From Dehalococcoidales bacterium (GTDB lineage Bacteria; Chloroflexota; Dehalococcoidia; Dehalococcoidales; UBA5760): a stretch of 13,898 nucleotides of DNA. Position numbers and translations under genes: made by a program. Shown here piece after piece: positions 6,623 through 13,528 of this stretch (its first letter is position 1; every line of letters starts with the position of its first letter). The DNA lies in assembly GCA_028710655.1 (NCBI GenBank), contig JAQTTS010000027.1, forward strand, positions 1 through 13,898. The letters are read 5' to 3'. The notes under the pieces were generated by a model. That model saw only the letters and a list, made by a program, of their open reading frames with translations, made no database searches and was not told where the DNA came from.

Positions 6623-6961
6623 TTACAGCTCGTAGCCGTATAGCATACAGCTATGGTTGCCGCTGGCTGAACTGGTCAAACTCAGGGCCTGGTCGGCCTC
6701 GCCCACCCAAATCGGCCAGTCGCCGCCGCTAACTACCGCCCCGCTGTTGGCGGCTAGGTAAACTGGGGGCACCACTAGCGTTTCCCCCTGCTCTAGCTTG
6801 ATATTCATCTGGGTATCGGTGGAAAACAAAACGCCCGTTAGAACAATACGCTTGCCGCTGGTTGGCTCCCAAACCGCCTTATCCGTCTGAGCGGCACTGT
6901 AGTTGACCGCCTTAGTAATAGGCTTGGCCCATCCTTTTAGTATTTCTTGTGCTGAACTCAT
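6623..6961 (-). CDS. Beta-rich structural-type hypothetical protein, 112 aa
   Basis: After a short helical N-terminus (MSSAQEILKGWAKPI) the protein is a run of predicted beta strands separated by Gly/Ser/Thr turns (KRIVLTGVLFSTD, MNIKLEQGETLVVPPVYL, WPIWVGEADQALSLTSS), ending NHSCMLYGYEL. This resembles small beta-sandwich virion proteins such as decoration or fibre-associated proteins, but no family is assigned. ATG 6961 is preferred: AAGGGGGTGA lies 5 nt upstream, while the GTG at 6970 lies inside that site. It has its own promoter (6982-7011), which together with the strong ribosome binding site suggests high expression, as for an abundant virion protein (inference). Confidence 0.7.
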   Translation of the reverse strand: MSSAQEILKGWAKPITKAVNYSAAQTDKAVWEPTSGKRIVLTGVLFSTDTQMNIKLEQGETLVVPPVYLAANSGAVVSGGDWPIWVGEADQALSLTSSASGNHSCMLYGYEL

Positions 6962-6981
6962 CTTGCTCACCCCCTTCTGTC

Positions 6982-7011
6982 ACTATAACACCTGCTAAAG
7001 TAGCGTGTCAA
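6982..7011 (-). promoter_or_regulatory. Sigma70-like promoter for the 112-aa gene
   Basis: TTGACA (7011-7006), an 18-nt spacer and TATAGT (6987-6982) on the minus strand. It lies just past the TAG stop of the 79-aa gene and 21 nt before ATG 6961, leaving room for a short leader holding the AAGGGGGTGA ribosome binding site. Confidence 0.55.
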
Positions 7012-7016
7012 TTAGC

Positions 7017-7256
7017 CTAGCCGGTCGAATCAGACATAATGCTTTCCTCTACTCTCTCGCAGACCATCCGCACCGGTTTGCCCTCACGCACCTCGACCCG
7101 AAAAGTCAGATACCCATAGCCGCTGTAGTCCTCGGCGAACTGGTTCACCCGCTCGTAAATCTTGAACAGGTACCAGAACCGGTCGCTGGATAGTATCCGG
7201 TAAAAGTCAGCTAATGCCTCTTTGGGCAACTCGTCGGTAATTGATCGTTTGCTCAT
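7017..7256 (-). CDS. Hypothetical protein, 79 aa
   Basis: A helical N-terminal half (about residues 9-44, LPKEALADFYRIL then RFWYLFKIYERVNQF) is followed by two beta strands around a turn, GYLTFRVEVREGKPVRMVCERVEES. The C-terminal strand-turn-strand with a Gly-Lys-Pro turn is loosely reminiscent of small DUF2292-type proteins, but I cannot confirm this by eye. The ATG is 5 nt after the terminase stop with no clear ribosome binding site, so translation is probably coupled to the large terminase. No function is assigned. Confidence 0.6.
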   Translation of the reverse strand: MSKRSITDELPKEALADFYRILSSDRFWYLFKIYERVNQFAEDYSGYGYLTFRVEVREGKPVRMVCERVEESIMSDSTG

Positions 7257-7261
7257 AGTCG

Positions 7262-8884
7262 CTAGAAAAAGTCGTCCACTACTCCTGGGCCAGGTTTGGT
7301 TAGGTCGCTTTGGTCAAGCTCGTTGGCGCTCCTAGTAGTCGGCTGATTATCTTCGTCTAGAGGCACCCGTTGGTACATCTGAATGGCGATGAGAAGCGCC
7401 AAAACTCGGTCGTCGTGCTCGCCCTCCTGGGCTTGAGACTTGCCGTGTTCGTCAAAGGCAAAAGCTAACAGCTCCCGAATTGTTTCCGGGTCGTGGAGCT
7501 TGATGCTCTTGTCCCGAATCGCTCTCTGGCCATCACCGACCATGATAGGGCGGGATTTGATATCCGTCAGCCAGCCTAGTTCGGTGGTCGGCTGGTCCGA
7601 TATCCCTCCTACCCTCTCCCGCAACCACAAGTTGGGGTAGTAGAGGTCGCGCAAGACCATCAAAGTAGCAATCCCCTCGTTATTGCGCTCCACGGCGATC
7701 GTGGCCTGGTTGTAGTAGTGGCCCAAGTAGTTTAGCTCCCTCCCAAAGTTGTCAGGGTCGATATGACCGTGCCAGACGGCGACTTGCTCAAAGGTTTTGC
7801 GGTCCAGAACTTGAGCGCAAGCGGGGTCCTGCCCCCCACTGGACGGGTCGGCGCCGATAACGTATTGCCCCTCCGACTTAGGGTACTGCCAAATCCTCAA
7901 ATAGCCGCCAGGGTTGGCCTCAAAGGCCGGCGGACTAACGCCGACAATCAAGCCCTGGGCCTCGGGCTCCTTGGTCTGGTCGCGATACCACATCAGGGCG
8001 TCAACGTTAAAAACAGGGTTGCCGGAGGCGACAAAGGCTTCCTCCCAGTTGATAGGGTACTCCTGTTTAAAAAGCTCAGGGGTGGAAAACTCGCTCATCT
8101 TGGCTCGCCGCCAGGCTAACTGCTCCTTAGTCAACTGATAACGTTGTTGAATCTCCTGCTCCTTGATGGTTAGGGTAAAGCCTGGCTCTGGCTGCCTCTG
8201 ATACTCGTCGTGTTCATTCCAGCCGAAGAAGTGAGTTGTAAACGGACTGTCACCCTCGATTTCCTTAATCCACTCCCGATGATGGTAATTCCCGATGCCG
8301 TTGGCAGTGGTCTCCTTAATCACCCTGCCGCTCTCTGGCACCGCCTGAAGCAGGCCCGTCATCAGCTCCTCGGCCCGGCTCCAATAGGCGATCTCGGAGC
8401 AGTGGAGGTTATGGATCGTGTCGCCGCGACCAAAAGCCTTAGCGCCGGCGGTGCCAACATAGAACCAGGAGTTCATTTTGGGGAAGTATAGCTCGGTTTT
8501 TGACTGATACTTGAGGTCGATCCACTCATAGAGGGGGCGGGTGCGTTCGTCGAAGCTTAGAGACTCAATATAGAACTTGACCTTGTTGAACAGCCGTTCG
8601 GTTGCCTTAGCCTCGTGGGAAATACAGGCGGATCGGGAGTTAGGCACGAAGAGGAAGTCAACAGCGAAGAGGGATAGGATTAGGGAAGAAAGGCCCTCCT
8701 GCCTCGCTTTAAGCACGTCATCTCGATCAGTCCGCTCTCGGTAGTACTTGTCTTGGACCTGGTTGAAGACAAAGGGGACGACTTGCTTATCCTTGTTCTC
8801 GATCCAAAAGTAGCTTTCGACAATAAAGCGGGGATCCGCTTGGGCGATGCGCTGTAAGTCGTCAATCGTCTTGGGTAGGGCCAT
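7262..8884 (-). CDS. terL: Terminase large subunit (packaging ATPase/nuclease)
   Basis: This 540-aa motor protein cuts concatemeric DNA and pumps it through the portal. The ATPase domain shows a deviant Walker A, KARQEGLSS (residues 59-67), and a Walker B-like strand ending in the catalytic acid, HNLHCSEIAYW (158-168, E164). ETTANG (191-196) fits the coupling motif. The C-terminal RNase H-like nuclease shows the three acidic positions: D346 in IGADPSSGG, E399 in AVERNN and D491/D492 in HDDRVLAL. Length is normal for the family. The ATG is 3 nt after the small-terminase stop, with no obvious ribosome binding site. Adjacent small terminase and downstream portal agree with the call. Confidence 0.96.
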   Translation of the reverse strand: MALPKTIDDLQRIAQADPRFIVESYFWIENKDKQVVPFVFNQVQDKYYRERTDRDDVLKARQEGLSSLILSLFAVDFLFVPNSRSACISHEAKATERLFNKVKFYIESLSFDERTRPLYEWIDLKYQSKTELYFPKMNSWFYVGTAGAKAFGRGDTIHNLHCSEIAYWSRAEELMTGLLQAVPESGRVIKETTANGIGNYHHREWIKEIEGDSPFTTHFFGWNEHDEYQRQPEPGFTLTIKEQEIQQRYQLTKEQLAWRRAKMSEFSTPELFKQEYPINWEEAFVASGNPVFNVDALMWYRDQTKEPEAQGLIVGVSPPAFEANPGGYLRIWQYPKSEGQYVIGADPSSGGQDPACAQVLDRKTFEQVAVWHGHIDPDNFGRELNYLGHYYNQATIAVERNNEGIATLMVLRDLYYPNLWLRERVGGISDQPTTELGWLTDIKSRPIMVGDGQRAIRDKSIKLHDPETIRELLAFAFDEHGKSQAQEGEHDDRVLALLIAIQMYQRVPLDEDNQPTTRSANELDQSDLTKPGPGVVDDFF

Positions 8885-8887
8885 AGG

Positions 8888-9337
8888 TTAAGTGTCAACT
8901 TCAAGACCTCGTTCTTTGCGAATATCGGCGGTTGCTCCTCTCAAGCCAATGTTTATCTGCTGGGCGATTCCCGGACTCTCCTTAGGTTTTAGATTGCCGG
9001 TGCGCTCCATCATCGTCTGCCAGTAGTCGAAGTTGCGCTCCGCCTGCTTCATCCCGATAGCGTCCAGCTTCCACCGGTTGACGCGCAAGAACTGCCCCCA
9101 CTGCTGATCCCACCACTCAACAAATCCGGGCTTTTTTAGCCACAAATACCAGTTGGTGCGGTCTAGTTTGGCTACTTTAGCAATATCGGTGATGGTAGCC
9201 GTATGGCCGGCCTCGACGGCGGCCTCAAACCAGCGAATCATCCCATTGGACGGCTCGAACTGCTCCCCCTCATTTGTTGACAGCTGTTGAGGCGGTTTCG
9301 GCGGTTGTTTTGGTGTAACAAGCTTATCGTCAGTCAT
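8888..9337 (-). CDS. terS: Terminase small subunit (probable)
   Basis: This 149-aa protein is likely the DNA-recognition subunit of the packaging terminase. A helix-turn-helix is visible at about residues 45-75 (TATITDIAKVAKLDRTNWYL, then WLKKPGFVEWWDQQW), the pattern of phBC6A51-type small terminases. It is preceded by a Pro/Gln-rich disordered tail. A helical region follows (QAERNFDYWQTMMERTGN) that may oligomerise. The ATG overlaps the stop of the 57-aa gene (ATGA), and the stop is 3 nt before the large terminase. The assignment rests on the HTH plus position; sequence alone is less decisive than for TerL. Confidence 0.8.
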   Translation of the reverse strand: MTDDKLVTPKQPPKPPQQLSTNEGEQFEPSNGMIRWFEAAVEAGHTATITDIAKVAKLDRTNWYLWLKKPGFVEWWDQQWGQFLRVNRWKLDAIGMKQAERNFDYWQTMMERTGNLKPKESPGIAQQINIGLRGATADIRKERGLEVDT

Positions 9338-9507
9338 CGCTCAACCGTTACTCTTACATGTAAAACGCTCTCCTGCGGCGCCTTCACTAACTCGGCCACC
9401 TGCTCCTGGGCATACTCGCCGGTATAGAAGGTGACCGAAAACCCCCGATCGACCAGGGGACCGTTGACTTTAACCTTATCGGCGTCGAAATCAATCGTCT
9501 CCTTCAT
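9334..9507 (-). CDS. Hypothetical protein, 57 aa
   Basis: This small gene fills the gap between two overlapping neighbours. Its ATG shares a base with the upstream TAA (TAATG) and its TGA overlaps the small-terminase ATG (ATGA). The protein alternates beta strands (KVKVNGPLVD, FSVTFYTG), one helix (EYAQEQVAELVKAP) and a final strand (SVLHVRVTVER). I do not recognise a family. The compact alpha/beta make-up and perfect packing into the operon argue that it is real; its function is unknown. Confidence 0.65.
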   Translation of the reverse strand: MKETIDFDADKVKVNGPLVDRGFSVTFYTGEYAQEQVAELVKAPQESVLHVRVTVER

Positions 9508-9794
9508 TATTTTCTAGCAATCGGCTTCTTGCCTTGCTCCTTAGTTGCTTTGAGCACCTCGTTAGGAGCCGGCTTGACAATCTCCTCGACCTCGACGATC
9601 CCACGGTCAATATCGTAAACGGCCTTGGTATCCGGCCCGATCCCGATATTCAGGCGGGCAAAGACCACCGTGCGAATGTAGTTTTTCACCACTGCCTCCA
9701 GGGCCTGGGCCGCTCGGTAGAACTGCTTGGCGTCGTCGTTGAACGGCCGCAACTGGGCCAGCTCCTCCTTGGTCAGGCTATACTGCTTACTCAA
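9507..9794 (-). CDS. Hypothetical protein, 95 aa
   Basis: The protein begins at TTG 9794, chosen because GGGGGTGAG lies 5 nt upstream and no other start is near. An N-terminal helical region (LTKEELAQLRPFNDDAKQFY) leads into a second helix (AQALEAVVKNYIRTVVFARL), a short strand region (YDIDRGIVEVEEI) and a Lys-rich tail. Two helices plus a strand pair next to the terminase genes could suit a small DNA- or protein-binding accessory factor, but I recognise no family. It overlaps its downstream neighbour by one base. Confidence 0.65.
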   Translation of the reverse strand: MSKQYSLTKEELAQLRPFNDDAKQFYRAAQALEAVVKNYIRTVVFARLNIGIGPDTKAVYDIDRGIVEVEEIVKPAPNEVLKATKEQGKKPIARK

Positions 9795-9808
9795 ATCATC
9801 TCACCCCC

Positions 9809-9970
9809 TCACTTGTTTAGTCCCATATCGGCTCTGGCCGCGTCAAAGCAGCCCCGGGTACAAAAAAAGCCGCGGCACTCGCCCTCGCGAACCTCGAAGC
9901 CCTTATCCGTTGCCCGGCCGCATTTGTCACAGCGGCGCTTCTCTTTGGTATAAAATGCTTTGATAATCAT
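9809..9970 (-). CDS. Small zinc-finger protein, 53 aa
   Basis: The protein starts MIIKAFYTKEKRRCDKCGRA and carries five cysteines: C14-x2-C17, C32, C37-x3-C41 (CTRGC). Two pairs about 20 residues apart make a single zinc site likely. The C-terminus is a short helix (FDAARADMGLNK). The gene lies between the GT2 gene (12 nt upstream) and the TTG-start 95-aa gene (14 nt downstream), on the same strand. Only a weak GGGG ribosome binding site is seen. A T-run inside it comes from two Phe codons plus a Cys codon and is not a terminator. The function is unknown; such proteins often bind nucleic acid or partner proteins. Confidence 0.65.
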   Translation of the reverse strand: MIIKAFYTKEKRRCDKCGRATDKGFEVREGECRGFFCTRGCFDAARADMGLNK

Positions 9971-9982
9971 CTACCCCATATT

Positions 9983-10603
9983 CTAACACACCCGACTAGG
10001 CGTCTCTTGCCTTTTTCGGTAGTAGTATTTCATCGTTACCTCGTCCAAGAAAGCATACCGGGCACCCTGAGCTACCCAGTTGGCCACCGTGTAAAAGTCG
10101 TTACCATGTCCCTTAGGCAGCCACAACCCTTTAGCCAGTAGCTCCCGACGGTGGAGAACGACCGAGGTGTCGATCTGTCCCAAACGCAACTCTGGCGTGC
10201 CTCTAACGATCCCCTCCGGCAACCAGAGGAACTTGGAGTAGACTAGATCGGCTCCAGTCTGCTCCAGCAAGTCGACCAGCTTCTCGATATGCTCTGGCAA
10301 GAACTTGTTGTCATCATCGAGGTAAGCGATGTAATCTCCTGCTGAAAGCAGAAGCGCGGCGTTCTTCGGAGAGACGCCCCAATCATTGTAGCGACGCCCA
10401 GTGGCAAAGTAGCGGACTCCATGTTTCTCAACCCCGTAGCCACCAAAGTGTTCCAGAAGGTTATCGTCTGGTCCATCAGAGACAATTACATGCTCAATGT
10501 CGGGATAGCTTTGGGCGGCGACTGAGGGAAGGCAACGATTAAGAAGCAGATCGTGCCGATTGTAAGTAGAAGTAATGACTGATACCAATCTGTTTTTACT
10601 CAT
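9983..10603 (-). CDS. Glycosyltransferase, GT2 family
   Basis: This 206-aa protein is a single GT-A domain predicted to transfer a sugar from a nucleotide-sugar donor. The first strand and loop, LVSVITSTYNRHDLLLNRCL (residues 6-25), are classic GT2. VSDGPDD (41-47) is the uracil-binding acidic position, and AYLDDDNKF (93-101) is the DxD metal site. The later region (DTSVVLHRRELLAKGLW, then GNDFYTVANWVAQG) fits the acceptor side with an N/E-D motif. At this length it lacks C-terminal extensions and membrane helices, so it is probably cytosolic. It overlaps the kinase/methyltransferase gene by 4 nt (ATGA), which implies co-translation. Confidence 0.88.
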   Translation of the reverse strand: MSKNRLVSVITSTYNRHDLLLNRCLPSVAAQSYPDIEHVIVSDGPDDNLLEHFGGYGVEKHGVRYFATGRRYNDWGVSPKNAALLLSAGDYIAYLDDDNKFLPEHIEKLVDLLEQTGADLVYSKFLWLPEGIVRGTPELRLGQIDTSVVLHRRELLAKGLWLPKGHGNDFYTVANWVAQGARYAFLDEVTMKYYYRKRQETPSRVC

Positions 10604-11616
10604 GGATAAGCTTTAAATATCAACCGTTGGCTGTCATCCGGAGCCACCGATTCTCCAACCTGCTCAACTGTCTTAAAAGCCGCCTTGAGCCAATCAAGAA
10701 CCAATGGCACACTGGGAAAGGCGTAGGTATACCCGTCCTTGGTCATCCAACCCTTTCTTTTCTGACCCGACCAGACCGGCATTTCCAGAACAAACCCTCC
10801 TCTAGTCAGACGAGCCATCTCTTTGACGGCCCGGGCCGGATCTTTCAGGTGTTGGAGGGTGGCCAGACAAAGAACCAAGTCGAAGCGCCCGTGAAGACGA
10901 TTGAGTTGGTCTAGATCAAGAAGACGAGTCTCAACTCCCTTCTTTCGGGTCTCCTCCAAATAACGCCAGTTACGATCCACACCGACGACACGCTTTGCCC
11001 CTTCCTCCAGGCAGTAGCGACCGATCCAGCCATCATTGCAACCCAAATCCAAGACCGTCTTGTCTTTGGGTGTTACCCCTAGGCGCTGCCACTTCTGGTC
11101 AGTGAACCCCTCCCTCTGATAGGGCTGATAGTCAACCAGGAGCATTTCTGGATCCTCGATCCGGTAATGGTGATCAGGCACCTCAAAATAACCCCTCAGT
11201 TGCACCCAAGTTGACCAATCAGGAGCCGATCCAGACTTGGCTTTGCAGTTATCCACCCACCGCCCGTAAGGAAGGTCCAGCCAGAAGAAGGTTGCCCAGT
11301 GCTCACCCACCACTTCTAGAATCGCTTGCCGGTCTTGCTCAAAACCAAGATCAAAGCCCTCCAGAATAAGGTCTCGATCAAACCGGGTCAGAGTTTCTCG
11401 ATAGTGCTTGACCTTAAGCTCGTAGATGTTGGGGTAGTCGCGCCAGTACTCAGGAAAAACAAACTGACGAGTATCATTGAAGCCGATTTCCCCAGCCACA
11501 GCATGGTTGACGGCGTCGACACTGAAGAAAGGCCAACCCAAATGCCGACTTAGTTTGCTCGCTATAGTGGTCTTGCCGGTGTTGGTACTACCGGCGATAT
11601 AAACAATGCTCCTCAT
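10600..11616 (-). CDS. P-loop kinase and SAM methyltransferase fusion
   Basis: This 338-aa protein has two domains. Residues 1-170 are a P-loop NTPase with Walker A, GSTNTGKTT (9-17), followed by a DA pair (D34) and a strand ending in an acidic residue (LILEGFDLG, E86). This is the layout of small-molecule kinases. Residues 171-338 are a class I methyltransferase: VLDLGCNDG (188-196) is motif I, VGVDRN (211-216) holds the ribose-binding acid, and FDLVLCLATLQHLKDP (245-260) is motif IV. The gene overlaps both neighbouring glycosyltransferase genes by 4 nt, so a sugar, a glycan or a glycosylated intermediate is the likely substrate. Which group is phosphorylated or methylated is unknown. DNA-hypermodification kinases are an alternative to consider. 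Confidence 0.82.
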   Translation of the reverse strand: MRSIVYIAGSTNTGKTTIASKLSRHLGWPFFSVDAVNHAVAGEIGFNDTRQFVFPEYWRDYPNIYELKVKHYRETLTRFDRDLILEGFDLGFEQDRQAILEVVGEHWATFFWLDLPYGRWVDNCKAKSGSAPDWSTWVQLRGYFEVPDHHYRIEDPEMLLVDYQPYQREGFTDQKWQRLGVTPKDKTVLDLGCNDGWIGRYCLEEGAKRVVGVDRNWRYLEETRKKGVETRLLDLDQLNRLHGRFDLVLCLATLQHLKDPARAVKEMARLTRGGFVLEMPVWSGQKRKGWMTKDGYTYAFPSVPLVLDWLKAAFKTVEQVGESVAPDDSQRLIFKAYP

Positions 11617-13325
11617 TTGGTGTCGATATTGCCGAAACTGTTAACAAACTGAATCTCTGACTCCTTAGCGTATTCCTTGCCTAAAACCTTGACTAGTCTC
11701 TTCTGGGGCCAGAGCTGGTGCAGTAGCTCATCGTTTTCAGTCAGGTAATCAAAGCGGCCTGAGGATTGCGAACAGTGGTGAACAACCGAACCTTGGACAA
11801 AACCGACGCGGTAGCCGGCCTCAAGAACCTTGAGGAACAAATCCTGATCCTCGCCACCGTTTCTGAAACCCTCGTCAAACCCCCCCACCTCATCAAAGAC
11901 GGTCCGGTCCATTTTAAACAGCGCTCCTGAAGGGTACATCGCCTTATCAGCGTCGCTGGTCAGTTCATAGTTGCCAAACTGGTTGATGAAGATCCCCAGA
12001 CACAGCGGCTTACCATTCGGATAGTACTGCTTCACTCCTACCAACTCCTCATCGGCATCAACCAGCTCCCAGAGCACCGGAGGATTGATGACTAGATCGT
12101 CATTGGCAAAAACGAGCTTCTCGGTTTCGGCCAGCCTAGCCCCCTTGTTGCAGTTCTCGGCAAAAGTGCCGCCGCGAACAACTAGAACGTGGTAGTTTCG
12201 CAAGGGGATCGAAGCTAAGCAATTAGCCAGGAGTTTGGTCTGGTCGTGATGGGGAATGATGATGTCGGCCCACTTGGCCAGGAAGCGGTCGAGGAACTGC
12301 TGAGCCACCGCCTCGGCCCCGTAGGTGGCCTCAAAACTCTTGGGCGGCTCAACCAGCTTGTAGCGGCCCCGTTCGTCATATACCGAAGCCTCTCTGCCCA
12401 TCGCCCACGCCTCCAGCGTTACCGTGCCCTCATAGATGCCGGCTACCTCGTCAGCCCAGGCAATTAGGGGGCGAATATCGGCGCTGGGCGCCTCGTGGCG
12501 GCAGTTGGCAGGTAAATCGTGCTGGTCGAGAACGCCGAAGTCTTCGCCTTTAAAGAGCACCTCAACCTTGGGGTCTTGGCGGGCTCGATCAATCAGGTTG
12601 GCTACCATCGGGGCGCGGATCTGGTTGAAGGTGGCAGGGACGAGAATGCGCCAGCCTGAGTGACGCTTCTTGGGCGCTGGCGCAAACTCGTCCAGGGGTA
12701 TCGGAATGGGGACAATCTCAATCTCGTAACCGGTTTGCTTGCTCCAGTAATCGGCCACCTGCGCTCGAGGAGCAAGATAGCCTCTGATTTGGGGGCGTTT
12801 CTCCAGGGGAACGTCGCACTCATACATCGAGTGGGAATAGTACCAAGCGGGGACATTAGGAAAGTCGTCCAGGAGGCGCTGGCTCCAAGTTTCGGAGAGA
12901 AGAAGTACCTCGGGATCGGACTGCTGGTGGCGACCCTCTGAGTAAGCGGCCACTCCTATTCCGGCCGCTTTGGCCAGCTGGGTAATCTCTCCCCCAACCT
13001 TAGGGGCGACAATGGTTACTTGGCAGCCCATCTTGACCAACTGGCGGCCAAGTCGGTAGTAGTAAATGGGCATTCCGGTTAGCTGAGAGAAATCCAAACA
13101 GCCGATTAACAGGCGCAAGCCCCCCTTGCGATGGGCGCCTTGGCGGGGAGCGCTTATAGTCTTGGCCTGGTCGTCCTGGGGAAGATACTCGGAGGCAACG
13201 CCATCGTCGACCGGATGGAAGCCGTTATCTAGGAGGTGCCGCCGCTTCAAGACCGTCTGACTGACGGTTACTACCCTGCCTCGAGGGTTGATTAAGCGAA
13301 CTTTGTCCTTATTGGCCACCTCCAT
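11613..13325 (-). CDS. Bimodular glycosyltransferase (GT-B plus GT-A)
   Basis: This 570-aa protein has three parts. Residues 8-42 form a small module (KVRLINPRGRVVTVSQTVLK, then GFHPVDD). Residues 69-345 look like a GT-B/GT4-type domain: strand and Gly loop LRLLIGCLDFSQLTGMPIYY, VTIVAPKVGG, a linker after PIPLDEF, and YEGTVTLEAWAMG (298-310) resembling the donor-binding E-x-E region. Residues 353-545 are a GT2-type GT-A domain: DIIIPHHDQTKLL, a DxD-like NDD (408-410), GGFDEGFRNGGEDQD (481-495) and HH at 516-517. It may add two sugars in succession. The ATG has no ribosome binding site. It overlaps a possible 27-codon leader frame whose stop lies 14 nt inside, and its end overlaps the next gene (ATGA). 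Confidence 0.88.
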   Translation of the reverse strand: MEVANKDKVRLINPRGRVVTVSQTVLKRRHLLDNGFHPVDDGVASEYLPQDDQAKTISAPRQGAHRKGGLRLLIGCLDFSQLTGMPIYYYRLGRQLVKMGCQVTIVAPKVGGEITQLAKAAGIGVAAYSEGRHQQSDPEVLLLSETWSQRLLDDFPNVPAWYYSHSMYECDVPLEKRPQIRGYLAPRAQVADYWSKQTGYEIEIVPIPIPLDEFAPAPKKRHSGWRILVPATFNQIRAPMVANLIDRARQDPKVEVLFKGEDFGVLDQHDLPANCRHEAPSADIRPLIAWADEVAGIYEGTVTLEAWAMGREASVYDERGRYKLVEPPKSFEATYGAEAVAQQFLDRFLAKWADIIIPHHDQTKLLANCLASIPLRNYHVLVVRGGTFAENCNKGARLAETEKLVFANDDLVINPPVLWELVDADEELVGVKQYYPNGKPLCLGIFINQFGNYELTSDADKAMYPSGALFKMDRTVFDEVGGFDEGFRNGGEDQDLFLKVLEAGYRVGFVQGSVVHHCSQSSGRFDYLTENDELLHQLWPQKRLVKVLGKEYAKESEIQFVNSFGNIDTK

Positions 13326-13392
13326 ACATCAAAAAAGCTAACAACAACCAAACTTTACCCGAAAATAGGGTCTCCCCTGCTCTACTCCGCAT
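13309..13392 (-). CDS. Possible 27-aa leader peptide
   Basis: A short frame starts at ATG 13392 with GAGAGG 6 nt upstream. It encodes MRSRAGETLFSGKVWLLLAF and then LMYGGGQ, a charged end followed by one hydrophobic helix. Its TAA falls 14 nt inside the bimodular glycosyltransferase gene, which itself lacks a ribosome binding site, so the pair could be translationally coupled. The composition may be fortuitous given the G-rich leader, hence low confidence. Confidence 0.3.
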   Translation of the reverse strand: MRSRAGETLFSGKVWLLLAFLMYGGGQ

Positions 13393-13422
13393 CCCTAACC
13401 TCTCCCCTCCCCTACTTTATTC

Positions 13423-13440
13423 ACCGCATAATTACCGCAT
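13423..13440. repeat. Two ACCGCAT repeats one helical turn apart
   Basis: ACCGCAT occurs at 13423-13429 and 13434-13440 with an 11-bp period, and CCGCAT recurs at 13387-13392. They lie between the tRNA-like element and the glycosyltransferase gene. One-turn spacing suits a dimeric or tandem DNA-binding protein, but the units are short and chance is possible. Confidence 0.25.
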
Positions 13441-13443
13441 TGA

Positions 13444-13522
13444 TAGTGGAGACGCTGGGCACTGCCCCCAGGTGTCAAGCGGCCGAATAAGAGAGCCGCC
13501 TGGTCGAATCTCGTTCGTCCCC
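13444..13522 (-). ncRNA. tmRNA-like / tRNA-like RNA lacking an mRNA domain
   Basis: Read on the minus strand, GGGGACG (13522-13516) pairs over 7 bp with CGTCTCC (13454-13448), including a G3-U70 wobble. An A at the discriminator position and then CTA follow. The 5' strand is followed by a stem-less D-like stretch containing GATTCGAC (13510-13503), the hallmark of the tmRNA tRNA-like domain. Next come a 5-bp stem GCGGC/GCCGC with an 11-nt loop (13499-13479), a 7-nt spacer, and a hairpin with 5-bp stem and 7-nt loop, CTGGG/CCCAG (13471-13455). That hairpin abuts the acceptor strand exactly as a T-arm does. The T-loop (GGCAGTG) is not the usual TTCRANY and the 3' end is CTA rather than CCA, so it may be a decoy or a decayed copy. 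No tag frame or pseudoknots fit in 79 nt. Confidence 0.5.
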
Positions 13523-13528
13523 ATTTCG

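Noticed and set aside
5937..8890. Identical TAACCTATGGC at the portal (5947-5937) and large-terminase (8890-8880) starts
   Set aside because: Eleven bases made of a TAA stop, a short spacer and ATG-GC is easily fortuitous. No flanking similarity or RBS pattern supports a shared signal.
9855..9876. A GC palindrome plus T-run resembling a terminator
   Set aside because: GCCGCGGC is self-complementary and leaves no loop. The T-run encodes two Phe and part of a Cys within the 53-aa zinc-finger gene.
13472..13478. TTGACA within the tRNA-like element as a -35 box
   Set aside because: No -10-like hexamer occurs 16-19 nt downstream on the minus strand. The bases fall in the spacer before the T-arm.
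13444..13522. An ordinary tRNA gene or a phage attachment site in ssrA
   Set aside because: The anticodon-position stem has an 11-nt loop and no normal D-stem, so it is not a decoding tRNA. An ssrA attachment site would carry only the 3' end, yet both acceptor strands are present, and no integrase gene is in the window.
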